DNA of 15,304 nucleotides from Embleya sp040605455 (GCF_040605455.1 NZ_JBEXCV010000184.1:1-15304); one strand, 5' to 3'; shown: positions 1 through 7,547, counted from the stretch's first letter. Translations and numbers: made by a program. Notes: a model not told the origin generated them from the sequence alone.

Positions 1-34
1 GTTGTTCTATTTTAGCCCGTGTCCCTTACACACC

Positions 35-60
35 GCCCGTCACCCACGTGGGTGACGGGC
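35..60 (-). terminator. Perfect 26-bp palindrome, probable terminator of the deoC-aldehyde dehydrogenase operon
   Basis: Two 13-base arms (GCCCGTCACCCAC at 35-47 and its exact complement at 48-60) form a perfect palindrome 40 bases beyond the last stop codon of the leftward operon. There is no T tract on the leftward side, which is usual for terminators in high-GC actinomycetes. A cruciform or a protein-binding palindrome is the alternative reading. The structure is certain; its job as a terminator is inferred from its position. Confidence 0.65.
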
Positions 61-100
61 CGGCGGTCCGTCGTGATGCACCGGGCGCGTGGTCCGGCGA

Positions 101-979
101 TCAGTATCCGGTCGGGTGCCAGACCGTCCGGATCTCGGTGAACGCCAGCATCCGACCCGTCCCCGGGTCGGCGGACCAGTCCGGCTCCTTGGCCTCGGGG
201 CGCAACACGCGCTTGAGGTTGTCCGCCGCGGCGATCTCCAGGTCGCGCGCCGACGCGACGCCCGCGTCCGGCGCCACGCCGGTCAGGTCGATCGCGTTGA
301 CGTCCTGGTGGGACGCGAGCGTCGGGGCGATCTCGGCAGGGTGACCGGTCAGGATGTTGATCACGCCGCCCGGCAGGTCGGACACCGCGAGTACCTCGGC
401 GAAGGACAACGCGGGCAGCGCCGAGGCGCCGGCCGCGAGCACGACCGCGGTATTGCCGGTGGCGATCACGGGCGCGACCGCACTCGTCAGGCCCAGCAGC
501 GACGAGCGCTGCGAGGCGATCACCGCGACCACGCCGGTGGGCTCGGGCGTCGACCAGTTCGCGAAGGGGCCCGCGACCGGGTTGGCACCGCCCGCGACCT
601 GGGCGAGCTTGTCGGTCCACCCGGCGTACCAGACCCAGCGGTCCACGGCCGCGTCCACCGACGCGAGCGCCTTGGTCCGGCCGATTCCCTCGGCCTCGGC
701 GACCTCGGTCGCGAACTGCTCGCGCCGACCCTCCAGCATCTCGGCGATCCGGTACAGGATCTGGCCCCGGTTGTAGGCGGTGGCGCCGGACCAGCCCGGG
801 AACGCCTTGCGGGCCGCGACGACCGCGTCCCGGGCGTCCTTGCGACTCCCGCGCGGCGCGTTCGCCAGGGTCCGGCCCTTGCTGTCGGTCACCGCGTACA
901 CCCGCCCGCTCTCGGACCGGGGGAACTTGCCCCCGACGTACAGCTTGTAGGTCTTCAACACCTCAAGGCGCTCAGACAT
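101..979 (-). CDS. Aldehyde dehydrogenase-like pseudoenzyme, similar to the C-terminal half of ALDH16
   Basis: The 292-residue product has the ALDH fold from its N terminus (YKLYVGGKFPRSESGRVYAV, residues 11-30) through the NAD-binding core, but it stops before the catalytic region. Where a working ALDH has PWN (oxyanion Asn) it has ASQRSS (155-160). KPAE is replaced by LAAG (181-184) and FTGS by DLTG (231-234). There is no ELGGK glutamate and no GQxC cysteine, so it should not oxidise aldehydes itself. The C terminus is TEIRTVWHPTGY. The chosen ATG overlaps the stop of the upstream ALDH by 8 bases (ATGTCTGA), which implies translational coupling; the frame remains open 10 codons further upstream but only inside that gene. 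Known family precedent: ALDH16 proteins carry a catalytic ALDH domain followed by a non-catalytic ALDH-like domain in one chain. I infer that this is the second domain encoded separately, probably binding its neighbour. A degraded duplicate is less likely, because the frame is intact and has normal codon bias. Confidence 0.85.
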   Translation of the reverse strand: MSERLEVLKTYKLYVGGKFPRSESGRVYAVTDSKGRTLANAPRGSRKDARDAVVAARKAFPGWSGATAYNRGQILYRIAEMLEGRREQFATEVAEAEGIGRTKALASVDAAVDRWVWYAGWTDKLAQVAGGANPVAGPFANWSTPEPTGVVAVIASQRSSLLGLTSAVAPVIATGNTAVVLAAGASALPALSFAEVLAVSDLPGGVINILTGHPAEIAPTLASHQDVNAIDLTGVAPDAGVASARDLEIAAADNLKRVLRPEAKEPDWSADPGTGRMLAFTEIRTVWHPTGY

Positions 980-2408
980 CGAGGTAGGCCTCCAGCCCGT
1001 GGCGGCCACCCTCGCGGCCGAAGCCCGACTCCTTGAACCCGCCGAACGGCGAGGCCGGGTCGAACTTGTTGAACGTGTTGGTCCACACGACGCCGGCCCG
1101 CAGCCGCTGCGCGGTCCACAGGGCCTTGGCGCCCTTTTCCGTCCACACTCCCGCGGACAGGCCGTACGCGGAGTTGTTCGCCTTCTCCACCGCCTCGGCG
1201 GGGGTGCGGAAGGTCTGTACGGTCAGCACCGGGCCGAAGATCTCGTCCCGGGCGATCCGGTGCGCCTGGGTGACGCCGGTGAACACCGTCGGCGGGAACC
1301 AGAAGCCCTTGCCGGGCAGCTCGCCGGCCAGGGACCAGCGCTCGGCGCCCTCGGCCTCGCCCGCCGTGACCAGTTCCCGGATCCGGGAGAGCTGTGCGGC
1401 CGAGTTGATCGCGCCGACATCGGTGTTCTTGTCCAGCGGGTCGCCCACGCGCAGCGTCTTGATCCGCCGGGTCAGGCTCGCCAGCAGTTCGTCGGCCACC
1501 GACTCCTGCACGAGCAGGCGCGAGCCGGCGCAGCAGACCTGGCCGCCGTTGAAGAAGATGCCCTCGACGATGCCGTCCACGGCGGAGTCGATCGCGGCGT
1601 CGTCGTAGACGATGTTCGCGGCCTTGCCGCCGAGTTCGAGGGTGACCCGCTTGCGGGTGCCCGCGATGGTGCGGGCGATCTCCTTGCCCACCGCGGTCGA
1701 GCCGGTGAACGCGACCTTGTCCACGTCCGGGTGGGCGATCAGCGCCCGCCCGGTCTCGCCGGCGCCGGTGACGATGTTCAGCACACCGTCCGGCAGGCCG
1801 GCCTCGACACAGATCTCGGCGAACCGCAGCGCGGTCAGCGGGGTGGTCTCGGCCGGCTTGAGCACCACGGTGTTGCCGCCCGCGAGGGCCGGCGCCACCT
1901 TCCAGGCCAGCATCAGCAGCGGAAAGTTCCACGGGATGACCTGGCCGGCCACGCCGATCGGCTTGGGATCCCTTCCGAAGCCGGCGTGCGCGAGCTTGTC
2001 GGCCCAGCCCGCATAGTGGAAGAAGTGCGCCGCCACCAGCGGAATGTCCACGTCGCGCGACTCGCGGATCGGCTTGCCGTTGTCGATCGACTCCAGCACC
2101 GCGAGCTCGCGCCCGTGCTCCTGGATCAGCCGGGCGATCCGGAACAGGTACTTGGCCCGCTCCGCGCCGGGCAGCGCCGACCACGACTTGAACGCTTTGC
2201 GCGCGGCCTTGACCGCGCGGTCCACGTCCGCCTCGCCGCCGACCGCGATCTCGGCCAGCACCTCCTCGGTGGCCGGGTTCACGGTCTTGAGCCGACCGCC
2301 GTCCGCCGCGTCGGTGAACTTTCCGTCGATGAACAGCCCGTACGCCGGGGCGATGTCGACGATCGCGCGCGACTCGGGCGCGGGCGCGTACTCGAATGGG
2401 TTGCCCAT
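972..2408 (-). CDS. NAD(P)-dependent aldehyde dehydrogenase (catalytic subunit)
   Basis: The 478-residue product is a full-length ALDH that oxidises an aldehyde to a carboxylate, probably in the cytosol because there is no signal peptide. Visible catalytic features are PWN at 159-161 (oxyanion Asn161), KPAE at 184-187, FTGST at 234-238, ELGGK with general base Glu258, GQVCCA at 289-294 with nucleophile Cys292, and EIFGP at 389-393. The ATG lies 5 bases after the deoC stop, with a weak GTGGA ahead of it inside the end of deoC, so translation is probably coupled. The frame is open far upstream, but only as a shadow of deoC. The position between deoC and the catalytically dead partner suggests that it oxidises acetaldehyde released by DeoC; substrate specificity cannot be read from the sequence. 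Its length plus the 292 residues of its neighbour (770 in total) is close to that of single-chain bacterial ALDH16. Confidence 0.93.
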   Translation of the reverse strand: MGNPFEYAPAPESRAIVDIAPAYGLFIDGKFTDAADGGRLKTVNPATEEVLAEIAVGGEADVDRAVKAARKAFKSWSALPGAERAKYLFRIARLIQEHGRELAVLESIDNGKPIRESRDVDIPLVAAHFFHYAGWADKLAHAGFGRDPKPIGVAGQVIPWNFPLLMLAWKVAPALAGGNTVVLKPAETTPLTALRFAEICVEAGLPDGVLNIVTGAGETGRALIAHPDVDKVAFTGSTAVGKEIARTIAGTRKRVTLELGGKAANIVYDDAAIDSAVDGIVEGIFFNGGQVCCAGSRLLVQESVADELLASLTRRIKTLRVGDPLDKNTDVGAINSAAQLSRIRELVTAGEAEGAERWSLAGELPGKGFWFPPTVFTGVTQAHRIARDEIFGPVLTVQTFRTPAEAVEKANNSAYGLSAGVWTEKGAKALWTAQRLRAGVVWTNTFNKFDPASPFGGFKESGFGREGGRHGLEAYLDV

Positions 2409-2413
2409 GGGTG

Positions 2414-3388
2414 TCAGTCCACCGTCACGTAGTCGGGGCCGGAGTAGCGGCCCGTGGCCAGCTTCTGGCGCTGCATCAGGAGGTCGTTGAGCAGGCTGGA
2501 GGCGCCGAGTCGGAACCAGTCCGGGTCCAACCAGTCCGCGCCGACCGTCTCGTTGACCAGCACGAGGTACTTCATCGCGTCCTTGGTGGTGCGGATCCCG
2601 CCGGCCGGCTTGACGCCGACCTGGCGACCCGTGGCCTCGCGGAAGTCGCGGACCGCCTGGAGCATCACCAGAGTCACCGGCAGCGTCGCGTTGACCGCGA
2701 CCTTGCCCGTGGACGTCTTGATGAAGTCGGCACCCGCGAGCATCGCGAGCCACGACGCGCGGCGCACGTTGTCGTACGTCGACAGTTCACCGGTCTCCAG
2801 GATCACCTTGAGATGGGCGCTGCCGCCGCCGGCGGCCGCGCTGCGCGCGCAGGCGGCCTTGACGGCGACGATCTCGTCGAAGACGGCCCGGTAGCGCCCG
2901 GCGAGGAACGCACCACGGTCGATGACCATGTCGATCTCGTCCGCGCCGGCGGCGACCGCGTAGGCCACGTCGGCCAGCTTGACGTCGAGTGAGGCACGCC
3001 CGGAGGGGAACGCGGTCGCGACGGCGGCGACGTGCACGCCGGAGTCGCCGAGCGCGGTCTTGGCCTCGGCGACCAGGTCGCCGTAGACACAGATCGCGGC
3101 GGGCCGGGGCGCGTCCGGGGCGCCCGGGTCCGGGTGCAGCGCCTTCGCGCACAGGGCCCGGACCTTGCCCGGGGTATCGGCACCTTCCAAGGTGGTCAGG
3201 TCGATCATCTTGATGGCGAGGTCGATCGCGGCGACCTTGGCATCGTTCTTGATCGAGCGTGTCGCGAGCATTGCTGCCCGCGCTTCGGTTCCGACCCTGT
3301 CGACGCCGGGAAGACCGTGCAGAAAGCGTCGAAGGGCCGCTTCGGACGAGGTGACCTCGGCCGGGTCGGCGAGAATTGCAGACGGCAT
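2414..3388 (-). CDS. deoC: Deoxyribose-phosphate aldolase
   Basis: The enzyme splits 2-deoxy-D-ribose-5-phosphate into D-glyceraldehyde-3-phosphate and acetaldehyde, the last step in breaking down the sugar of deoxynucleosides. The 324-residue class I aldolase shows the Schiff-base lysine in DFIKTSTGK (residues 221-229, Lys224), the second active-site lysine in VGVKPAGGIRT (Lys260) and the DEIDMVID strand (150-157) with the conserved acid. The length fits the longer actinobacterial and animal type rather than the ~260-residue E. coli enzyme. It is the first gene of a tight three-gene operon. The ATG at 3388 has no good ribosome binding site. A GTG two codons upstream (3394) lies 6 bases after a TATGCT hexamer (3406-3401), so a leaderless start at GTG is an attractive alternative that adds only two residues. 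Family assignment is certain. Confidence 0.95.
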   Translation of the reverse strand: MPSAILADPAEVTSSEAALRRFLHGLPGVDRVGTEARAAMLATRSIKNDAKVAAIDLAIKMIDLTTLEGADTPGKVRALCAKALHPDPGAPDAPRPAAICVYGDLVAEAKTALGDSGVHVAAVATAFPSGRASLDVKLADVAYAVAAGADEIDMVIDRGAFLAGRYRAVFDEIVAVKAACARSAAAGGGSAHLKVILETGELSTYDNVRRASWLAMLAGADFIKTSTGKVAVNATLPVTLVMLQAVRDFREATGRQVGVKPAGGIRTTKDAMKYLVLVNETVGADWLDPDWFRLGASSLLNDLLMQRQKLATGRYSGPDYVTVD

Positions 3389-3400
3389 GCTCACAAGACG

Positions 3401-3406
3401 AGCATA
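3401..3406 (-). promoter_or_regulatory. Putative -10 hexamer of deoC
   Basis: TATGCT on the leftward strand ends 6 bases before a GTG at 3394, which would place the transcription start on the GTG itself and give a leaderless mRNA. No recognisable -35 (GGGCCC or TGGGCC at 17-18 bases) is present, so confidence is modest. Confidence 0.35.
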
Positions 3407-3457
3407 TCTACTCGCGTAGCGTCGGGCCCAGTGGTCCGGTCGAGCCAAACCCGAGCG

Positions 3458-3471
3458 GTGCCGTGCGGCAC
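3458..3471. promoter_or_regulatory. Inverted repeat in the deoC / PH-protein divergent promoter region
   Basis: GTGCCG-TG-CGGCAC is a perfect 6+6 inverted repeat in the 94-bp gap between the divergent starts of deoC and the rightward PH-domain gene. It overlaps a weak -10-like CACAAT (3469-3474) located 8 bases before the ATG of the rightward gene. The position suits an operator, but in DNA this GC-rich a 6-bp-armed repeat can occur by chance. Confidence 0.3.
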
Positions 3472-3482
3472 AATCACCGGAC

Positions 3483-4067
3483 ATGAGCAGCGACGAGGAC
3501 ATCACCACGTATCGCTCCCGGCCGGCGATGGCCGTCGGGGTGCTTCTGATCGCCGTCGGGATGTGGATGGTGATCGACACGCTGATCCGCGGCGAGGGTC
3601 GAACCAAATGGCTCGCCGTCGCCGTCGTGATCTTCTTCGCGATCCTGGTGGTCGCGCTCACACTGCGCTCGGCCGTGCTGGTGGGGCCGGAACGGCTGGT
3701 GATTCGCAACCCGTTCCGCACCATCGTGGTGCCGTGGGGCGCGGTGGAGCGGGTCCGGGCCGAGTACTCGATCGAGGTGCGCGCGGACGAGAAGGCGTTC
3801 CACATCTGGGCCATTCCGGTCTCGCTGCGCGAACGCAAGCGGGCGCTGCGGCAACAGGGCCGCGCGGCCGCGGAGGACCCGTACGGCCACGGCACCCACG
3901 ATCTGCCCCAACTCTCCCGCGCCGACCAGGTCGTGGACGACCTGCGCGGGATGAGCGAGCAGTTCGCCAAGAAGTCCACCGGCCCGGTCCAGGTCCACTG
4001 GTCCCCGGAAATCCTCGGCGGCCTGGCGATCTCGGGCGCCGCCGCACTGCTTCTGGGCCTGCTCTGA
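3483..4067 (+). CDS. Membrane protein with bacterial PH-like domain
   Basis: The 194-residue protein has two N-terminal membrane helices (about residues 15-35 and 43-61), then a soluble stretch that reads like the small bacterial PH domain found in actinobacterial membrane proteins (VLVGPERLVIRNPFRTIVVP at 66-84, then WGAVERVRAEYSIEV). A charged segment rich in Arg and Gln follows (114-165), and a C-terminal hydrophobic helix (about 176-194) runs to the last residue. The domain arrangement suggests a scaffold or sensor at the inner face of the membrane; no enzyme motif is visible. The ATG is preceded by CACCGGAC, which is not a good ribosome binding site. It is transcribed away from deoC and ends convergently with the next small gene. 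A homologue sits at this place in Streptomyces loci as I recall them. Function unknown. Confidence 0.8.
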   Translation: MSSDEDITTYRSRPAMAVGVLLIAVGMWMVIDTLIRGEGRTKWLAVAVVIFFAILVVALTLRSAVLVGPERLVIRNPFRTIVVPWGAVERVRAEYSIEVRADEKAFHIWAIPVSLRERKRALRQQGRAAAEDPYGHGTHDLPQLSRADQVVDDLRGMSEQFAKKSTGPVQVHWSPEILGGLAISGAAALLLGLL

Positions 4068-4140
4068 CCCCGAGAACCGAGCCGGCGGGGCGCGCCACGC
4101 CGAAGTCACACGGGAATCCGGCTCGGCCGGCGCCACAGGC

Positions 4141-4162
4141 CGGCCGGGTCGCGGCCCGGCCG
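4141..4162 (-). terminator. Hairpin between convergent genes
   Basis: CGGCCGGG (4141-4148) and CCCGGCCG (4155-4162) are perfect 8-base arms around a 6-base loop, starting 4 bases beyond the stop codon of the leftward small membrane gene. It could serve both convergent genes. There is no T tract. Confidence 0.5.
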
Positions 4163-4165
4163 AAT

Positions 4166-4507
4166 TCACCGTGCGCGCCGCCGCAACACCCGCGCGGCGC
4201 TGTACAACACGATCAGTGTGCCGCTCACCGCAAGTGCGGCGACCGTGACGTGGCCACCCCACGGCCCGCCGATGTCGGGTCCACCCCACGCGCTGATGTC
4301 CTGCGCGGAGGAGTGGAAGAGCGTGTCGGCGCTGCCCGAGAGCAGCGGGTAGGCCACGCCGAACGCGAGCATCGGCAGGATCAGCACGCCGCCGAGGAAG
4401 GTCGCGAGTGCCGGGATCGAGCGCCCGGCCTTCGCCCATTGCCAGACATGCCGCAGGCGAGCGCGCACGGAAGGGTTCCGGACGGAGGAGTGGGTCAGGG
4501 TGGTCAT
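4166..4507 (-). CDS. Small membrane protein of unknown function
   Basis: The 113-residue protein has a basic N-terminal tail (RNPSVRARLRHVWQWAKAGR, residues 10-29), a first membrane helix at about 33-55, a polar Gly/Trp-containing loop (SAWGGPDIGGPWGGH, 72-86), a second helix at about 87-105 and an Arg-rich end (RVLRRRAR). By the positive-inside rule both ends face the cytoplasm. The start is well supported: GAGAGGA lies 5-11 bases before the ATG. Codon bias is normal for this genome, so it is likely real. I do not recognise the family. It is a single-gene unit lying between the PH-domain gene (convergent) and the mutase gene. Confidence 0.7.
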   Translation of the reverse strand: MTTLTHSSVRNPSVRARLRHVWQWAKAGRSIPALATFLGGVLILPMLAFGVAYPLLSGSADTLFHSSAQDISAWGGPDIGGPWGGHVTVAALAVSGTLIVLYSAARVLRRRAR

Positions 4508-4648
4508 GGCGTCCTCTCGGGGCCGGGGGTCGACCGGACCCTTTCACGATCCGCCGGCAGCCCCGATGCGCACATCCACCCGAAGGGCCACGTCGACCCC
4601 GTACGCGGGTACCACCAGCCCCTGCGACCGGGCCCCGGGGTTGATCCG

Positions 4649-4690
4649 CCGACGGGGCGGGGTGGCCGATCGGCCACCCCGCCCCATCGG
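4649..4690 (-). terminator. Very long stem-loop downstream of the mutase gene
   Basis: A perfect 32-bp palindrome runs from 4654 to 4685 (arms start GGGGCGGGGTGGCCGA). After one mismatch, four further pairs extend it to 4649-4690. It begins 30 bases after the mutase stop codon and closes the leftward PNP-mutase operon. It has no T tract. A stem this strong probably terminates transcription or protects the RNA 3' end. Confidence 0.7.
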
Positions 4691-4719
4691 TTCGTCGGTC
4701 CGCATCGATCGTGGGCGCG

Positions 4720-6414
4720 CTACATGCCCAGCGTCGTGGCCAGGTCCCGCTTCAGCCGGTCCAGCGCCGCGTGTGCCGCCACGCGGGCGGCGTCGATGCC
4801 GATCTCGGCGATCCGCTTCGGGTCGACCACGACCTCCAGGTAGGCCTTGAGCTTGGGTTCGGTCCCGGACGGCCGTACCACGACCCGACCCGCGAGCAGG
4901 TCCGCGCCGTCGCCGGCCAGCGTGTAGCGCAGGCCGTCGGTGGGCGGCAGGCCGTCGGCCGCCGGGTACAGCAGGTCCTCGGCGGTTGCCACGGCCAGGT
5001 CGCCGAGCGTCTTGGGGGTCCGCTCGCGCAGCCCCCGCATGGCGTCCGCGATCCGTTCGAGACGGTCCACCCGCACCGAATACTGGTCGGTCGCGTACAG
5101 CCCGTACCGGCCGGCGATGTCGTCCAGCAGGCCGGGCAGCGTCCTGCCGTCCCGCTTGGCGCCGGCCGCGAGTTCGGCCAGCATCAGCGCGGCGGTGACG
5201 CCGTCCTTGTCGCACACCCCGGTCGGGTCCACGCAGTAGCCCAGCGCCTCCTCGAACGCGAAGGCCAGGTTCGGCACACGCGCGAGCCACTTGAAGCCGG
5301 TCAGGGTCTCCGTGTACGCCATGCCGTTCGCCCGCGCGATCGCGCCCAGCAGCGAGGAGGACACGATCGTGGTGGCCAGGATGCCGTCGGTGCCCCGGCG
5401 GGCGACCTCGGCGCCGAGCAGCGCGCCGACCTCGTCGCCGCGCAACATCCGCCACCCGCCCGCGACGGTCGGATCCGGCACCGCGACCGCACACCGGTCG
5501 GCGTCCGGGTCGTTGGCGATCACCACGTCCGCGTCCTCGGCGAGCGCGGTGCGAAACGCGAGGTCCATCGCCCCGGGTTCCTCCGGGTTCGGGAACGCCA
5601 CGGTCGGAAAGTCCGGGTCCGGGTCCGCCTGTTCGGGCACCGGTCGCACGTCCGCGAAGCCCGCGCGATCGAACGCGCCGAGCATCACGGTGGTGCCCAC
5701 GCCGTGCATCGCGGTGTGCACGATGCGCACGTCGCGCGGCCCGGCCGGGTCGACGACGGTCAGGGCACGGTCGAGGTAGGAGTCGATCAGCGCCTCGCCG
5801 AGCGTCTCCCAGCCGTCTTCGGCCATCGGCACATCGGCGAGCGAGCGGACCGCCGCGATGTGCCCGGCGATCTCCGCGTCGGCGGGCGGCACGATCTGCG
5901 ACCCGTCGCCGAGGTAGACCTTGTAGCCGTTGTCGCGCGGCGGGTTGTGGCTCGCGGTGACCATCACCCCCGCCACGCAACCCAGATGCCGGATCGCGAA
6001 GGCGAGCACGGGGGTGGGCAGCGGCCGGGGCAGCAGCAGCGCGTGCAGCCCGGCCGCCTCCATGACGGCGGCGGTGTCCCGGGCGAACACGTCGGACTTG
6101 TGCCGCGCGTCGAACCCGATCACCACCGCGTTGCGCGTCGCGGCGGGGGCGGCCGTGTCGGTGACGTACGCGGTCTTGAGGTAAGCGGCCAGACCCGCCG
6201 CGGCGCGGATCACCACCGCGCGGTTCATCCGGTTCGGTCCCGCCCCCAACTCGCCGCGCAACCCCGCGGTACCGAACTGGAGCAGTCCGGCGAAGCGATC
6301 CGCGAGACCCTCCCGGTCGTCCGTTTCGAGCAACGCTTCGAGTTCGGCCCGGGTGTCCGGGTCCGGGTCCTCGGCCAGCCAGGCACGCGCGATCTCGATG
6401 ACATCGCTCAACAC
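4720..6414 (-). CDS. Phosphohexomutase-superfamily enzyme, probable phosphopentomutase / phosphoglucomutase (PGM2-like)
   Basis: The enzyme moves a phosphate between C1 and another carbon of a sugar through a phosphoserine. The 564 residues show the phosphoserine loop TASHNP (153-158, Ser155), the metal loop NDPDADR (301-307), the sugar-binding segment EEALGYCVD (388-396) and the phosphate-binding loop RPSGTEPKLK (514-523), so all four domains are intact. Length and the EEALGY-type sugar loop resemble the PGM2 group, which includes phosphopentomutases, more than the ~450-residue phosphomannomutases usually named in annotation. Lying 52 bases behind purine nucleoside phosphorylase, it most likely interconverts (deoxy)ribose-1- and 5-phosphate; that is inference from context. 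Start choice: GAGGAG sits 3 bases before GTG at 6414 and 6 bases before the next codon, TTG at 6411, so TTG is a real alternative and shortens the protein by one residue. Confidence 0.9.
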   Translation of the reverse strand: MLSDVIEIARAWLAEDPDPDTRAELEALLETDDREGLADRFAGLLQFGTAGLRGELGAGPNRMNRAVVIRAAAGLAAYLKTAYVTDTAAPAATRNAVVIGFDARHKSDVFARDTAAVMEAAGLHALLLPRPLPTPVLAFAIRHLGCVAGVMVTASHNPPRDNGYKVYLGDGSQIVPPADAEIAGHIAAVRSLADVPMAEDGWETLGEALIDSYLDRALTVVDPAGPRDVRIVHTAMHGVGTTVMLGAFDRAGFADVRPVPEQADPDPDFPTVAFPNPEEPGAMDLAFRTALAEDADVVIANDPDADRCAVAVPDPTVAGGWRMLRGDEVGALLGAEVARRGTDGILATTIVSSSLLGAIARANGMAYTETLTGFKWLARVPNLAFAFEEALGYCVDPTGVCDKDGVTAALMLAELAAGAKRDGRTLPGLLDDIAGRYGLYATDQYSVRVDRLERIADAMRGLRERTPKTLGDLAVATAEDLLYPAADGLPPTDGLRYTLAGDGADLLAGRVVVRPSGTEPKLKAYLEVVVDPKRIAEIGIDAARVAAHAALDRLKRDLATTLGM

Positions 6415-6466
6415 GGACTCCTCGGTGCGGAAGGGATCGGAGAGGGCGGGACAAGCCTGCGGACGC

Positions 6467-7276
6467 TCAGATGCGCGGCAGGACCTGGGTCAACAGTCGG
6501 CCCATGCGCTCGGCGGACGCGCGTCCGGCGGCCAGGACCTCTTCGTGGTTGAGCGGTTCGCCGGTCATGCCCGCGGCGAGGTTGGTCACCAGCGAGATGC
6601 CCAGGATCTCGGCGCCGGCCTCGCGTGCGGCGATCGCCTCGATGGTCGTGGACATGCCGACGAGGTGCCCGCCGATCGCGCGGACCATGCCGATCTCGGC
6701 CGGGGTCTCGTAGTGCGGGCCGGGGAACTGCACGTACACGCCCTCTTCGAGGTCGGGCTCGACCTCGCGGCACAACGCGCGTAGCCGCGGCGAATAAAGG
6801 TCGGTCAGGTCGACGAAGTTGGCCCCGACGATGGGCGACGTGGCGGTGAGGTTGATGTGGTCGCTGATGAGCACCGGCTGACCGGGTACGAAGGACGGCC
6901 GCAGGCCGCCGCAACCGTTGGTCAGCACGACGGCCTTGCAGCCGGCCGCGACCGCGGTACGCACGCCGTGTGCGACGGCGGCGACGCCGTGCCCCTCGTA
7001 GAGGTGGGTGCGGCCGAGGAAGACCAGCGCGCGACGGTCGCCGATGACCAGTGAGCGGACCGTGCCCGCGTGGCCCTCGACGGCGGGCGGCGGGAAGCCG
7101 GGCAGCTCGGTGACCGGGAACTCCTGTTCCGGCTCGCCCAGCATGTCGGCGGCGGGCACCCAGCCAGAGCCCATGACGAGCGCGATGTCGTGCGTGGCGG
7201 CACCGGTGAGCCGCTGAAGGCTTTCGGCGGCCTCGGCGGCGGCCGTGTACGGGTCGTGGCTATCCAATACGTTCAC
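6467..7276 (-). CDS. punA: Purine nucleoside phosphorylase, trimeric type
   Basis: The enzyme phosphorolyses purine (deoxy)nucleosides to base plus (deoxy)ribose-1-phosphate. The 269 residues include the phosphate loop GSGW (36-39), GRTHLYEGH (88-96), FPGPHYETPAE (184-194, with base-binding Glu190), GMSTTIEAIAAR (207-218) and TNLAAG (231-236). Asn232 at the base-contact position is the signature of the trimeric class specific for 6-oxopurines (inosine, guanosine). The GTG start gives the family's usual N terminus. A TTG 11 codons upstream (7309) leaves the frame open but has no ribosome binding site. The GTG also lacks one; TACGCT (7289-7284) 7 bases ahead suggests a leaderless message. It is the first gene of the two-gene operon with the mutase. 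M. tuberculosis has the same pair (deoD-pmmB) close to lpdA. Confidence 0.93.
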   Translation of the reverse strand: MNVLDSHDPYTAAAEAAESLQRLTGAATHDIALVMGSGWVPAADMLGEPEQEFPVTELPGFPPPAVEGHAGTVRSLVIGDRRALVFLGRTHLYEGHGVAAVAHGVRTAVAAGCKAVVLTNGCGGLRPSFVPGQPVLISDHINLTATSPIVGANFVDLTDLYSPRLRALCREVEPDLEEGVYVQFPGPHYETPAEIGMVRAIGGHLVGMSTTIEAIAAREAGAEILGISLVTNLAAGMTGEPLNHEEVLAAGRASAERMGRLLTQVLPRI

Positions 7277-7283
7277 ATCGATG

Positions 7284-7289
7284 AGCGTA
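7284..7289 (-). promoter_or_regulatory. Putative -10 hexamer of the purine nucleoside phosphorylase gene
   Basis: TACGCT on the leftward strand ends 7 bases before the GTG at 7276, the spacing expected if transcription starts at the start codon. The -35 candidate (GCGTTG, 17-base spacer) is poor. Confidence 0.35.
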
Positions 7290-7547
7290 AATGCTGCACC
7301 TGCGAACAACGCGAGTGGGGTCTATGCGCGTAGAAGACTGTGATACGACCGCAATGACAGCGGGAGACGATTGGCACCGGCATGTGGCTATATGCCCGTT
7401 CATGGGAGTCGGTCGAGGCGGGCCGAGCCCGGCCGGGGTCGATCAGGTCCGACCGGCTCCCGTCGCCCGGTGGGCGTGGGTCGGGTGAGCGCCGCGTCGG
7501 GTTGATGGGCCGGTGTCGGGTGGCATGGTGCTCGCCCGCTCCCGGAT

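Noticed and set aside
1..60. 3' end of a 16S rRNA gene
   Set aside because: Only 17 bases match exactly; the following helix 44 and anti-Shine-Dalgarno sequences are missing and a perfect palindrome takes their place.
2409..2753. 115-residue N-terminal extension of the aldehyde dehydrogenase
   Set aside because: It is the alternative-frame translation of deoC; the ALDH family start is the ATG at 2408.
4711..6552. A 613-codon rightward frame opposite the mutase gene
   Set aside because: It is the antisense shadow of a well-supported gene; the translation is Arg/Gly/His-rich without domains.
7291..7488. A 65-codon rightward frame upstream of the PNP gene
   Set aside because: Mixed third-position composition and no recognisable protein; it lies over the promoter region of the leftward PNP gene.
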